A stretch of 64,000 nt of DNA from CAXMST01 sp038206985 (GCA_038206985.1 JBBRAH010000008.1:1-64000), one strand, 5' to 3'; positions 42,643 through 50,247 are shown, numbered from the stretch's first letter. Numbers and translations are program-made. The notes: a model not told the origin generated them from the sequence alone.

Positions 42643-42946
42643 ATTTGGTGCTGCGGCCGCGCGCTTTCTCGATGGGGTACTTCCGCCGCGTCTGCTCGAG
42701 CTTCTCGAGGACGATCGCGTCCGGATCAGCCTTGAGGCGCTGCGCCAGCAGGTGACAGTAGGTCATGACATCGGCAAGCTCTTCAAGGACATCGTCTCGG
42801 TCCGCGTCGTCAGACCACTGGAAGCACTCGAGTAGTTCGCCGGCCTCGATCGCGATGCTCTTCGCCAGATTCTCCACCGAGTGGAACTGGGCCCAATCCC
42901 TCTCCTCGACGAACGCTCGAAGTCTCTCCTCAACCTCCTCAGCCAC
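42629..42946 (-). CDS. MazG-like nucleotide pyrophosphohydrolase
   Basis: The 105-residue protein has the MazG/MazG-like metal motifs EAGELLECFQWSD and ELADVMTYCHLLA, so it should hydrolyse an NTP or dNTP to the monophosphate. It is the first gene of a pair with the GIY-YIG/helicase gene. GTG at 42946 was chosen because TACGAT ends 7 bases before it; an ATG three codons earlier lies inside that hexamer. Depletion or cleansing of nucleotides during phage attack is a possible role. Confidence 0.85.
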   Translation of the reverse strand: MAEEVEERLRAFVEERDWAQFHSVENLAKSIAIEAGELLECFQWSDDADRDDVLEELADVMTYCHLLAQRLKADPDAIVLEKLEQTRRKYPIEKARGRSTKYERL

Positions 42947-42953
42947 GCCCGCC

Positions 42954-42959
42954 ATCGTA
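42954..42959 (-). promoter_or_regulatory. Predicted -10 hexamer of the MazG-helicase pair
   Basis: On the minus strand TACGAT ends 7 bases before the GTG at 42946. It shows this cassette carries its own promoter. Confidence 0.45.
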
Positions 42960-43073
42960 CCCGGCTCACCCCTGATGCGCCTAGGTTCGGGGTGGCGAAC
43001 ATTCCTCAGTACCGGCACAGAATCAGCACATTTGGCCGCCCATCGGTGACACGATTCACGAGATGGTTGCCCG

Positions 43074-43409
43074 GTGCCTGACTACGAGCCAATTCACATC
43101 ACGATCCCGGGTAGCCCCGCCGATCCGCGCGCCCGTGAGGGCACGCCGGACGGTGTGGTCGCGCACTACACCCCCGCTCTGCATCCGGCCGACACCTGCA
43201 TCGTCGACGGCATCCCCACGACCTCGCCATCCCGGACACTCATCGACCTCGCCGAGGTCGCCAGCCGCGACGAGCTGCGCGCGATCTTCCACCGGGCCCG
43301 TGGCCTCGGGCTACTCGACCCTGAAGCCCTGGCTGCAGCTCGAGAGCGAGTCGAATGGCGCCCCTCACTGCAGATGTTCGACGACGTGATGGGGGAGTTC
43401 TTGAGGTAG
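43074..43409 (+). pseudogene. C-terminal remnant of an AbiEi-type antitoxin-like protein
   Basis: The 111-residue frame reads EPIHITIPGSPADPRAREGTP, then DTCIVDGIPTTSPSRTLIDLAEVASRDELRAI, the middle and end of proteins annotated as AbiEi-family antitoxin domain or DUF559-related proteins. The N-terminal winged helix is missing, and an in-frame stop lies 9 codons upstream of the GTG. It is the only plus-strand gene of the array and is followed by repeat B. It is probably a decayed toxin-antitoxin component. Confidence 0.55.
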
Positions 43410-43477
43410 GCGGCGCCGGCGGCGAAGCCGTCTGCTGTCAAGAGAGTCAGCGATCCCTCATGGACGGTTTCGTCGGT

Positions 43478-43515
43478 CAGAACCCCAGCGCGAACTTGGC
43501 GTCCTCGCACATCAC
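43478..43515 (-). repeat. SufT 3'-end repeat B
   Basis: The minus strand encodes VMCEDAKFALGF plus stop. It matches the last 12 codons of the gene at 49036 with one cysteine-for-serine change. It closes off the GIY-YIG/MazG/AbiEi-like segment on its right side. Confidence 0.85.
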
Positions 43516-43558
43516 CGAAAGAGGCTGCTCCGCCGTACGTGCGCGGGCACAGGTCCCG

Positions 43559-44833
43559 TCAGGCGGCGACAGCTCCGTCGATCCACCCAGCCCTGTCTCG
43601 TGCCAGTTCGACGATCCGATCGACTGTCTCATGGTGCCAGCCCTCTACCCGGGCGACGTCCCGGGTTCGCTCCGCGCATTCCACGTAGCCCGCGGCGAGG
43701 CGGACGAGCTCCTCATCGAAGCGTGAGACACGAGCGCCAAGGTCGTACGCACAGTCCCCCCAATCCGCGAACGTGACCGCCTCCGGATCGTACGTGTCTC
43801 CGATAGCCATTGCGAGGCTCGGCTCGAAGTCGTAGACAGCGGTGCTCACCAAGTCGTAGAGAGGCGCAAGTTGCGGCCCTCGCTCCGCATAGAGAAGAGC
43901 AAAGTTCTTGCCGTGGGCGTCCGCGTTGCCGATAACGAAGTTGAAGACCGCGGCACGAAACGCCGTGTTCAGATCCTTGGCGGGTTGCGCGGAAAGCGCG
44001 TTAATGATCTTTGACAGGTGGTGGAAGCCGGGACCCGCTTCCGTCTCCTGGTACTTCTGCGACGGGGAGAGCCCTACGGCTTGGCACAGATCCTCTTGGT
44101 GCAGCCTGATGGTTCGTTGACCGTCGGTGGTGCGATCGAAGCGCCGACTTAGGAGGCAAGACCGGCCGCCAATCTCCACGACCTCGTCCTCGGGAACCGG
44201 CAGCCCGGCACAATGGGCCGCCCTGGCGCAGAAGTACTCATTGGCTACCAACCCCGGCGCATCCGCCTTCTCGTAGTCAGGCTTAAGGACGTGGGTGCTG
44301 GGAGCGTCCGCCCGTGGCACACCAAATGCCCCACTCGGGCTTCTGATCAGCACCGCCTTGTGCTGGACACCAGCAAGGCTTAGCCGGACGCCCCGCCTGT
44401 CGGCCTCCACCCCGAGGGGACGCGTCGGGAGATCCTCGACCAACTCGCTCAGTTCCTCATCAGAGAGCCAGGTCACACCCCCCTGAGGCTCGCCGAGTTC
44501 CTCACCACCGCGCAGGATCTGGACAGCTCCGGCGCAGTCGCGCCCAAGCTCGCCAAGCAGGGCAAAGCTGTTCGCGTCGCTCACCTTCAGGCGCCTGGCT
44601 ATCGCCTCCCTCAGTCCGAGTTCAGGCAAGAGCCCCTCAAAGAAGGGCCTGGCTTCCACCGCGCCGAACTCCGCCTGCCGGCCTGGGAGAGATGCCGACA
44701 GTACCGGCAGTCCTGCGGCTTGCTCTACGACTTCGTCGGTGTACTGGAACCTGTAGTGCCGACCACCGCTGCCCTCCTCCTCGCCCAACCATCCAACGTG
44801 CTTCCCCGAGAGGTACACATCATGTGCAGTCAC
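43559..44833 (-). CDS. hipA: HipA-family serine/threonine kinase toxin
   Basis: The 424-residue protein shows the HipA plan: an N-terminal couple domain (VYLSGKHVGWL, ASLPGRQ), then a kinase fold with RLSLAGVQHKAVL, the catalytic NADAHGKNFALL and the metal-binding LYDLVSTAVY. HipA kinases inactivate aminoacyl-tRNA synthetases and induce growth arrest or persistence. It overlaps the antitoxin gene by 4 bp. Length and catalytic residues look intact. It is the cargo of the B-C segment. Confidence 0.93.
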   Translation of the reverse strand: MTAHDVYLSGKHVGWLGEEEGSGGRHYRFQYTDEVVEQAAGLPVLSASLPGRQAEFGAVEARPFFEGLLPELGLREAIARRLKVSDANSFALLGELGRDCAGAVQILRGGEELGEPQGGVTWLSDEELSELVEDLPTRPLGVEADRRGVRLSLAGVQHKAVLIRSPSGAFGVPRADAPSTHVLKPDYEKADAPGLVANEYFCARAAHCAGLPVPEDEVVEIGGRSCLLSRRFDRTTDGQRTIRLHQEDLCQAVGLSPSQKYQETEAGPGFHHLSKIINALSAQPAKDLNTAFRAAVFNFVIGNADAHGKNFALLYAERGPQLAPLYDLVSTAVYDFEPSLAMAIGDTYDPEAVTFADWGDCAYDLGARVSRFDEELVRLAAGYVECAERTRDVARVEGWHHETVDRIVELARDRAGWIDGAVAA

Positions 44834-45114
44834 GGCTCGTTTCTCCCGGGCGTCCAGGCTGTGCGTCTTGGCTCCGCCACCAACTCCAGCCCCGCAGCGT
44901 GAAGCGTTCGAATGAGCACATCGAGCTGAACGGTCTGCTTGCCGGCCTCGATCTGGCTCACGGTGCGGACGGCGACGTGCGCAGCGGCCGCCAGCCCCGC
45001 CTGATCCAGGCCGAGGTCCATCCGGACTTCACGGACCATCCGCCCGAGCTCCGCGGCCTTTTGAGCTTCTGGTCCACTCGGACCCCGATTGGATGTCGGT
45101 TGCTTGCCATGCAC
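44830..45114 (-). CDS. hipB: HipB-type HTH antitoxin
   Basis: The 94-residue product has a Cro/CI-type helix-turn-helix (LGLDQAGLAAAAHVAVRTVSQIEAGKQ) followed by QLDVLIRTLHAAGLELV, as in HipB. It should neutralise HipA and repress the operon at the three palindromes just upstream. GTG at 45114 lies inside the nearest palindrome. An in-frame ATG at 45147 is the alternative start. The 4-bp overlap with hipA is typical of toxin-antitoxin operons. Confidence 0.88.
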   Translation of the reverse strand: MHGKQPTSNRGPSGPEAQKAAELGRMVREVRMDLGLDQAGLAAAAHVAVRTVSQIEAGKQTVQLDVLIRTLHAAGLELVAEPRRTAWTPGRNEP

Positions 45115-45225
45115 GATCGTGCATAGGTTAGCGAACAATGGGGGCATTTCGCAGACGTATTTGCACGATCGTGCATTCTCGCGGCCGCAACTAGGCTCAC
45201 GGCGTCTGATATGCACGAACGTGCA
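45110..45225. promoter_or_regulatory. Three palindromic operators of the hipBA operon
   Basis: TGCACGATCGTGCA occurs exactly at 45110-45123 and 45162-45175. A one-base variant, TGCACGAACGTGCA, lies at 45212-45225. The centres are 52 and 50 bp apart, about five DNA turns, so repressors would sit on one face of the helix. The first overlaps the hipB start. Confidence 0.85.
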
Positions 45226-45288
45226 CACGATTCCACGATGGGCGCGAGACCCGTGAGACCGATCCGCTTCTGGGGCTATCCCAGCGCC

Positions 45289-45330
45289 CTAAAGCCCCAA
45301 GGCGAACTTGGCGTCCTCGGACATCATCTC
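45289..45330 (-). repeat. SufT 3'-end repeat C (divergent copy)
   Basis: The minus strand encodes EMMSEDAKFALGL plus a TAG stop. The final Leu and the TAG differ from the other copies (Phe, TGA). This suggests the repeat arrived with its cassette from another genome rather than by local duplication. Confidence 0.82.
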
Positions 45331-45493
45331 GCACTGCCGCCGTGATGGGCTCTGCTGGCCTCAGTTGAGGAATCGCGGCCTCGTGCGGGATTCTCGGGTT
45401 CTCCTGCTGGCTCGTGCTGTCCCGTTTCGTCTCGTCGCCTAGAAAATTGATTAGAAAACTTCGATCGCAAGGCCCAGAACCAGGGACCGCGGC
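45331..45493. other. Gap between repeat C and the cyclase gene
   Basis: No gene is evident. The only notable feature is an AT-rich pair of direct repeats TAGAAAA at 45440 and 45452, 12 bp apart, unlike the surrounding high-GC sequence. It is downstream of the cyclase on the minus strand. Confidence 0.4.
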
Positions 45494-46669
45494 TCAGAGT
45501 TCGGCGACCGCGATCGTCCCGGCGTCGCGCAGGGCCTTCTCCCCCGCTCCAAGCTCGCTCAAGGGTCGGTAGGCGAGCCCATCCGGGTCGATCCCAAGCT
45601 CGGCTGCCGCCTCTGGACTGAGCCGCTCGACGAGTTGCTTCGACCCGAGGATCGTCCCCTCGGTGGCGACCCCCTCGATCCGAGCGGCCTCGTTCATCTC
45701 GTCGCCCAGGGCTGTGACCTCGAGCCGGCCGGCCGCTGAGACCTGCCCGACCATCAGCGCCGCCCCCCAATGCAGGCCGAGGTTGACGCGGACCTCCGGC
45801 ATGTCGCCCTCGATCAGATCGGCGGCGCCGGCCCGGATTGCGTTCGCTGCTGCGATCGCGCCTGCCGCAGCAGCTGACTCGTCCCCCGACTCGGCGACGA
45901 AGAGAGCCGACGCTCCATCGCCGGCGTGTTTGCCGGTGATCCCGCCGTGCTCCATGACCGAGCTGTCGATCAGATCGGTCAGCGATCGGATCAGGCCGAA
46001 GTAGGCGCGCGAGGAGAGACGGCGAGAGAGATCGCCCGATCGCCCGAGGTCGGCGAACAGGATTGCCGCGACGCGGCGATCAGGTTCGGCGAGACGATCC
46101 ATCTGCTCGAACATCTTCCTGTTGCCGCGGGCCAGCCGGGCTGCCAGCGTCGGCGGGATCGCGGGCCGACAGAGGTTGGTGATCCCGACCAGGGCTCCCG
46201 TGTCGTCGTGGACCCGCTGGTAGAGGAAGGTGACGTCGCCGAGCCAGTTGTGATGCATGCGCGCCAGGCCGGGGAAGCTCTGGGTGAGTGGGATCAGCAT
46301 CGGCGGCGGCAACGCGGGCTCGACGTCGGGGGCGATCTTGGCCGTTGGCCCGAAAACGTCCTCGAAGTCGGGATCGTCGGGGGGCACGTCATGGACGACA
46401 CTCGGCGCCACCTTCTCCCACCAGGAAGCCGAACCCTCACGGCTCGTGCCCCAGGTGTCTGTGAACTTCCACTGCCGGGTCATCGGCGACAGCCCGTAGA
46501 AGCCGGCCGCCTGGGCTGCGGGGAAGCCGAGCATCCGGCCCAGCTCACTGGTGATGTAGACGAAACGCCACTTCGAGTCCATCACCTCACCGAGGGCGCC
46601 GTTTTCCTCCATGGCTTCGGCGATCGAACGGAGCCGCGGATCTTCGGGCAACGGGGGCGTATCGGCCAT
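45494..46669 (-). CDS. Class III nucleotidyl cyclase domain protein
   Basis: The 391-residue protein has an uncharacterised N-terminal half (about 1-190, possibly sensory, with KWRFVYITSELGRMLGF like a PAS segment) and a C-terminal class III cyclase homology domain: AILFADLGRSGDLSRR, GKHAGDGASALFVAE, ALGDEMNEAARIE. One of the usual metal-binding aspartates seems replaced (GDGAS instead of GD.L), so activity is uncertain. ATG at 46669 follows a TAGGCT box by 7 bases; in-frame codons upstream were rejected. It is the cargo between repeats C and D. Confidence 0.8.
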   Translation of the reverse strand: MADTPPLPEDPRLRSIAEAMEENGALGEVMDSKWRFVYITSELGRMLGFPAAQAAGFYGLSPMTRQWKFTDTWGTSREGSASWWEKVAPSVVHDVPPDDPDFEDVFGPTAKIAPDVEPALPPPMLIPLTQSFPGLARMHHNWLGDVTFLYQRVHDDTGALVGITNLCRPAIPPTLAARLARGNRKMFEQMDRLAEPDRRVAAILFADLGRSGDLSRRLSSRAYFGLIRSLTDLIDSSVMEHGGITGKHAGDGASALFVAESGDESAAAAGAIAAANAIRAGAADLIEGDMPEVRVNLGLHWGAALMVGQVSAAGRLEVTALGDEMNEAARIEGVATEGTILGSKQLVERLSPEAAAELGIDPDGLAYRPLSELGAGEKALRDAGTIAVAEL

Positions 46670-46676
46670 CGCGAGC

Positions 46677-46682
46677 AGCCTA
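46677..46682 (-). promoter_or_regulatory. Predicted -10 hexamer of the cyclase gene
   Basis: On the minus strand TAGGCT ends 7 bases before the ATG at 46669. Confidence 0.45.
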
Positions 46683-46775
46683 TCCACGATCGGTCCCGGG
46701 GTACCTGCCCGGGCACGACGAATATCCTCGGGGTGATCGAGCGCCAACTCGAAAGCAGCGAGGGCTTCCTGCGGC

Positions 46776-46910
46776 TCAGAACCCCAGCGCGAACTTGGCG
46801 TCCTCGGACATCATCTCCGGGGACCAGAGCATCGAAGACCATCTTCGGGTGGACTCCTCCGACGCCTTCGAGGTCGCCTACGAACTCGACCATCTGCTCG
46901 GAGACCTGCG
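46776..46910 (-). repeat. SufT 3'-end repeat D (long, degenerate gene remnant)
   Basis: The first 52 bp match the end of the gene at 49036 and encode WSPEMMSEDAKFALGF plus stop. Similarity continues in another frame for about 30 codons (GPQVSEQMVEFVGDLEGV, then HPKMVFDA) against GPQVSEQMKEFVGDLDGV and FPKMIFDP in the intact protein. A one-base shift at about 46829 breaks the frame. It is the remnant of a divergent second sufT allele. Beyond it, 46911-47031 holds nothing recognisable. Confidence 0.85.
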
Positions 46911-47031
46911 GTCCTGCGGATCCAACCCGGCGCTCGAGAACCGGGACTGGATTCCCGAGGGGCGACAGCCGGAACTCGATGAACTGCGCGAGAGCCATCG
47001 GAAGGCACTCGCGGACCTCAAGGCGCCCGGC

Positions 47032-48939
47032 CTACGGAAAGCCTTTCTGCCGCTCGCAGCTGCGGCTGATGTCCTGCCCGCCGCCGCCGTGGCAGTCGTC
47101 GCGCCCGGCCCCGCCGCGCACGGTGTCGTCACCGCTCCCGCCGCGAGCTGCGTCGTTCCCCGTCTTGCCGCGGAGCTCGTCGGCGCCCGAGTTGCCGCGC
47201 AGGCGATCGTTGTCGAGGCCGCCGTGCACCAGGTCGGCGCCCGCGCCGCCCTTGACCAGGTCGCGGCCCTGATGTCCGTGAATCTCGTCGTCGCCCCTGG
47301 CGCCGCGCAGCTCATCTCGACCCCTGGAGCCGAGGATCCGATCGTCGCCGTTCCCACCGCTGACGACATCCTCTCCCCCGCGTCCGCAGATCAGATCATC
47401 GCCGTCGGCACCGCGGATCACGTCGGCGCCGGGCGTGCCGGCGATCACGTCGGGACCATCGGTGCCGGTCAGCTTGGCGCCGATCGAGCCGGTGCGGTCG
47501 AACACGTTTGCAAGCTCTCCGCGACAGGTAGGAATCTCAACGCCCGGCTCCTGGATCACGCGGCACGGCTCTCCGTCCGCGGAACGCGTCGTGAAGGTCC
47601 AGCTCACGTCCTCGGTGAGGTGCTTGCCCTCATTGCCCTTGATCTCGGCCCAGTCGTGGAGGCCGGTGGTCGCCAATGCGGTGTACTGAGAGCAGGGCTG
47701 GAGATCCTCGGCCGGGTAGAACATGATGGTGTGGGTGCCGTCCCCGTTGCCGTACGGGCCGGGCCTCGGGAAGCCCTCCAGCGGGGGCACGGCGGCCGAG
47801 CCGGCCGTGTGGGGCTCGGCGTCCGGATGAGCCGCCGGCCGTCGCCCGCGCGAGTGGGAGCTGACGACGTGGCCGCGCTCGGTCTTGACCCGCGCGCCGT
47901 CCGGACCGATGAGCTGGAAGTTCTCGGGCGTCACCGACTCGGTGTCCACGGCGTTGGAAAGCACGGCGATGATCCGCAACTCGCCGCCGCCGGTGTCCGG
48001 GCCGGGCGACGTCTTGGCCGGATGGAACTGGAACGGCACATCCTTCTCACGGTCCTCCGGATGGATCGAGACGACCTCGGGCGGTGGGGCCTGGCCCTTC
48101 AGCTTCTTCCAGATGGCCTCGTAGTAACCCGCGACGCCCTCGGCCGTGTCGAACACGCCACCGGATTCGGTCGGAAAGTTCGCCGACGACCACGGCATCT
48201 GCTCCCGGACGCGCGGCGCATCCGCCGCCCCGCCAGCGCGCTCGGCGGCGAGGGCGGCGTTACCCACGACGAAGCCGGAGAGCAGGTCCGCCTCACTCAC
48301 CTCGGAGTGGCCGATCGAGTCATAGATGGGCTTCATCTCGTTCGGCGGCGGCGCGTAGAACCCGGATTCGCCCCAGCGGAAGTGGTCCGCGAGTGCGATC
48401 GTGTCCATCGCGTACTCGATGTTGCCGATCACGCCGTTCAACTCGGGCGGCGCGAGCGGGTGCTCCGGGTCCTCGCCGTGGTCGGTCACGAGCGGCTCGA
48501 ACATCCAGTCCCACATCTCGTCGCCCATGCCATGGGCGGCGGTGCCGAGCAGGTGGGCGACCTGGGGAGCGCAGGGACCCAGCGGGTTGGTCAGCTCGCC
48601 GCACTCGCCGCGCCCGCGCAGGTTCTCGATGTAGCCGCCGATGAAGCGCTCCCAGTGCGGGATCTCTCCGTAGGTCGCCGGAGGGGCGTAGCCCGTGTCG
48701 GGGTAGCTGGCGCCGCTGAGCACCTCGTAGCGGTGGAGGATCAGCAGTTGCTGAAGATCGGGATCACTGACGCGGGAGATCGCGTCGTCGGCCATCCAGG
48801 CGTGGGTAATCATGCCCGCGGCAGGGGCGCGGCTTGGGAACGCGAGCGCGAGCAGCGCCACCAGAGCGGCCATCGAGCCGAGCGCAGCTCGGCGCAGCAA
48901 CTGCCCCCGCGGGGCGGCTCTCGAGGGACGGGCGGTCAC
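47032..48939 (-). CDS. Secreted phospholipase-C-like protein with RTX calcium-binding repeats
   Basis: The 635-residue protein has a signal peptide (MAALVALLALAFPSRAPA), then a helical zinc-dependent phospholipase C-like domain (about 40-280: MITHAWMADDAIS, HLLGTAAHGMGDEMWDWMF). A central Ig-like domain (about 285-470) comes next, then at least ten glycine/aspartate nonapeptide repeats of the GGxGxD type to the end (GGNGDDRILGSRGRDELRG). The repeats bind calcium in exported toxins and enzymes. GTG at 48939 follows a TACCCT box by 7 bases. It is the cargo between repeat D and the intact sufT gene. Confidence 0.82.
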   Translation of the reverse strand: MTARPSRAAPRGQLLRRAALGSMAALVALLALAFPSRAPAAGMITHAWMADDAISRVSDPDLQQLLILHRYEVLSGASYPDTGYAPPATYGEIPHWERFIGGYIENLRGRGECGELTNPLGPCAPQVAHLLGTAAHGMGDEMWDWMFEPLVTDHGEDPEHPLAPPELNGVIGNIEYAMDTIALADHFRWGESGFYAPPPNEMKPIYDSIGHSEVSEADLLSGFVVGNAALAAERAGGAADAPRVREQMPWSSANFPTESGGVFDTAEGVAGYYEAIWKKLKGQAPPPEVVSIHPEDREKDVPFQFHPAKTSPGPDTGGGELRIIAVLSNAVDTESVTPENFQLIGPDGARVKTERGHVVSSHSRGRRPAAHPDAEPHTAGSAAVPPLEGFPRPGPYGNGDGTHTIMFYPAEDLQPCSQYTALATTGLHDWAEIKGNEGKHLTEDVSWTFTTRSADGEPCRVIQEPGVEIPTCRGELANVFDRTGSIGAKLTGTDGPDVIAGTPGADVIRGADGDDLICGRGGEDVVSGGNGDDRILGSRGRDELRGARGDDEIHGHQGRDLVKGGAGADLVHGGLDNDRLRGNSGADELRGKTGNDAARGGSGDDTVRGGAGRDDCHGGGGQDISRSCERQKGFP

Positions 48940-48946
48940 GTCGCCG

Positions 48947-48952
48947 AGGGTA
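48947..48952 (-). promoter_or_regulatory. Predicted -10 hexamer of the RTX gene
   Basis: On the minus strand TACCCT ends 7 bases before the GTG at 48939. Confidence 0.45.
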
Positions 48953-49035
48953 TCAGCGAGATCGCCGGGATACTGACGCCGGACAATGTTCCGACGCTGT
49001 CGCCCTGACGTCTACCCGCGGGCGCGGGAGGGGCC

Positions 49036-49350
49036 TCAGAACCCCAAAGCGAACTTGGCATCTTCCGACATCATCTCCGGGGACCAGGGGGGGTCGAAGA
49101 TCATCTTCGGGAAGACGTTGGTGACGCCGTCGAGGTCGCCGACGAACTCCTTCATCTGCTCGGAGACCTGGGGGCCGATCGGGCAGGCGGGAGTGGTCAG
49201 GGTGAAGGTGACGTAGACCTCGTTCTCCTTCTCGATCTCGACGTCGTAGACGAGGCCGAGGCTGACGAAGTCGAGGCCGAGCTCGGGGTCGATGACCTCT
49301 TCGAGCGCTTCGTAGACCTCTTCGGTGGTGACTTTGGTGGCGTCGGTCAT
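49036..49350 (-). CDS. sufT: DUF59/MIP18-family SufT-type Fe-S assembly protein
   Basis: The 104-residue protein is a single DUF59 domain (VYEALEEVIDPELGLDFVSLGLVYDVE, TTPACPIGPQVSEQMKEF) of the SufT/PaaD type, which helps deliver iron-sulfur clusters to target proteins. The conserved cysteine is in TPACPIG. It stands alone, 40 kb from the SUF operon here. Its 3' end, from about codon 90 to the stop, is repeated four times downstream and seems to serve as an insertion site that each event restores. ATG at 49350 follows a TACCGT box by 6 bases. Confidence 0.9.
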   Translation of the reverse strand: MTDATKVTTEEVYEALEEVIDPELGLDFVSLGLVYDVEIEKENEVYVTFTLTTPACPIGPQVSEQMKEFVGDLDGVTNVFPKMIFDPPWSPEMMSEDAKFALGF

Positions 49351-49356
49351 GGGGAC

Positions 49357-49362
49357 ACGGTA
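49357..49362 (-). promoter_or_regulatory. Predicted -10 hexamer of sufT
   Basis: On the minus strand TACCGT ends 6 bases before the ATG at 49350. Confidence 0.45.
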
Positions 49363-49410
49363 GCGAACCCGGGTAGCGCGGATCGGCCCGGGAGGGGACC
49401 GGCCCGGCGC

Positions 49411-50247
49411 TCAGGTCAGGCCGGCGAACCAGAGGCCGAAAAGCAGGCCGAACAAACCGAGCAGGGGAATCAGGACTGTCCGGTACAGCGGCGCAACCAT
49501 CGGTCGGGTCAGAACCCATGCAAAGGCTGTCGTCAGTGCGGCCATCGAGAAGACGGACATCGGGGCGAACACGGCGAGAGCGAGCGCTGCCTCGAGTGTG
49601 CTCGGAAGCGCCGAAAGCAGTAGCACGACCACGGCGCCCGTTCCGGCGAGGCCGTGGAGAAAGCCAATCGCGAGCGCCTCGCGAGGCCCGCGAACGTGAT
49701 GGTGAGCGTGCCGCCGCTCAGTCTCCTGGCGCAGGTGGCGATGGGCTCCGGAAGCGTCGTCGGGCGGGGTGTGGTGGTGATGGCGATCGAGGCGATACTC
49801 GCCGTGGGCCCACTTCCAGATCACACGGGCGGCGAGCACGAAGATGATCAGTCCGATGCCAACTTCCGCGCCAGACTCCAGCCAGGAGGGGATCTCGGAG
49901 TGAAAGACGATCAGGGGCACCCCGAGCAGCAGCAGCGTCCCGGCGTGGCCGACTCCCCACCACATCCCGAGCTTCGCCGCTTCCTTCGGGCCGGCGTCCC
50001 GGTCGGCGGCGATCAGCGATGTAACGGCGACCAGGTGGTCCGGGTCGGAGGCGTGGCGCAGGCCGAGCACAAAGGCGAGACCGAGCGCAAAGATGAGCGG
50101 AGCCCCTTCCAGCAGCGACGTGAGCCATTCGTCAACCCGCTCGACCGGAGCAAAGAGCGGCGCGAAATCGATCGCCGCCAGCCAGCTCAAAGCCATCAAG
50201 GCCATCGCGATCACGGCCTCCGGGATCCGGGCGCACGCCGCCGCCAC
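49411..50247 (-). CDS. NiCoT-like nickel/cobalt transporter (UreH/HoxN type)
   Basis: The 278-residue membrane protein has the NiCoT signature LRHASDPDHLVAV in helix II, a second motif GMWWGVGHAGTLLLLG and a histidine-rich cytoplasmic loop (RLDRHHHHTPPD, ERRHAHHHV). It should import nickel or cobalt or act as an exporter of the RcnA kind. The GTG at 50247 is the longest start; ATG at 50205, with GGAGG 11 bases before it, is a good alternative. No nickel enzyme is encoded nearby. Confidence 0.85.
   Translation of the reverse strand: MAAACARIPEAVIAMALMALSWLAAIDFAPLFAPVERVDEWLTSLLEGAPLIFALGLAFVLGLRHASDPDHLVAVTSLIAADRDAGPKEAAKLGMWWGVGHAGTLLLLGVPLIVFHSEIPSWLESGAEVGIGLIIFVLAARVIWKWAHGEYRLDRHHHHTPPDDASGAHRHLRQETERRHAHHHVRGPREALAIGFLHGLAGTGAVVVLLLSALPSTLEAALALAVFAPMSVFSMAALTTAFAWVLTRPMVAPLYRTVLIPLLGLFGLLFGLWFAGLT

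Noticed and set aside
46795..49008. A 737-codon plus-strand frame opposite the RTX gene
   Set aside because: Its Ala/Val-rich repeats are the reverse of the Gly/Asp calcium-binding repeats; the minus-strand reading has a signal peptide and known motifs.
40775..49036. Integron or tRNA-type integration island
   Set aside because: No integrase, attC-type hairpins or tRNA gene were found. The repeats are the coding end of sufT, so the array is described as cassette-like without assigning it to a known class.
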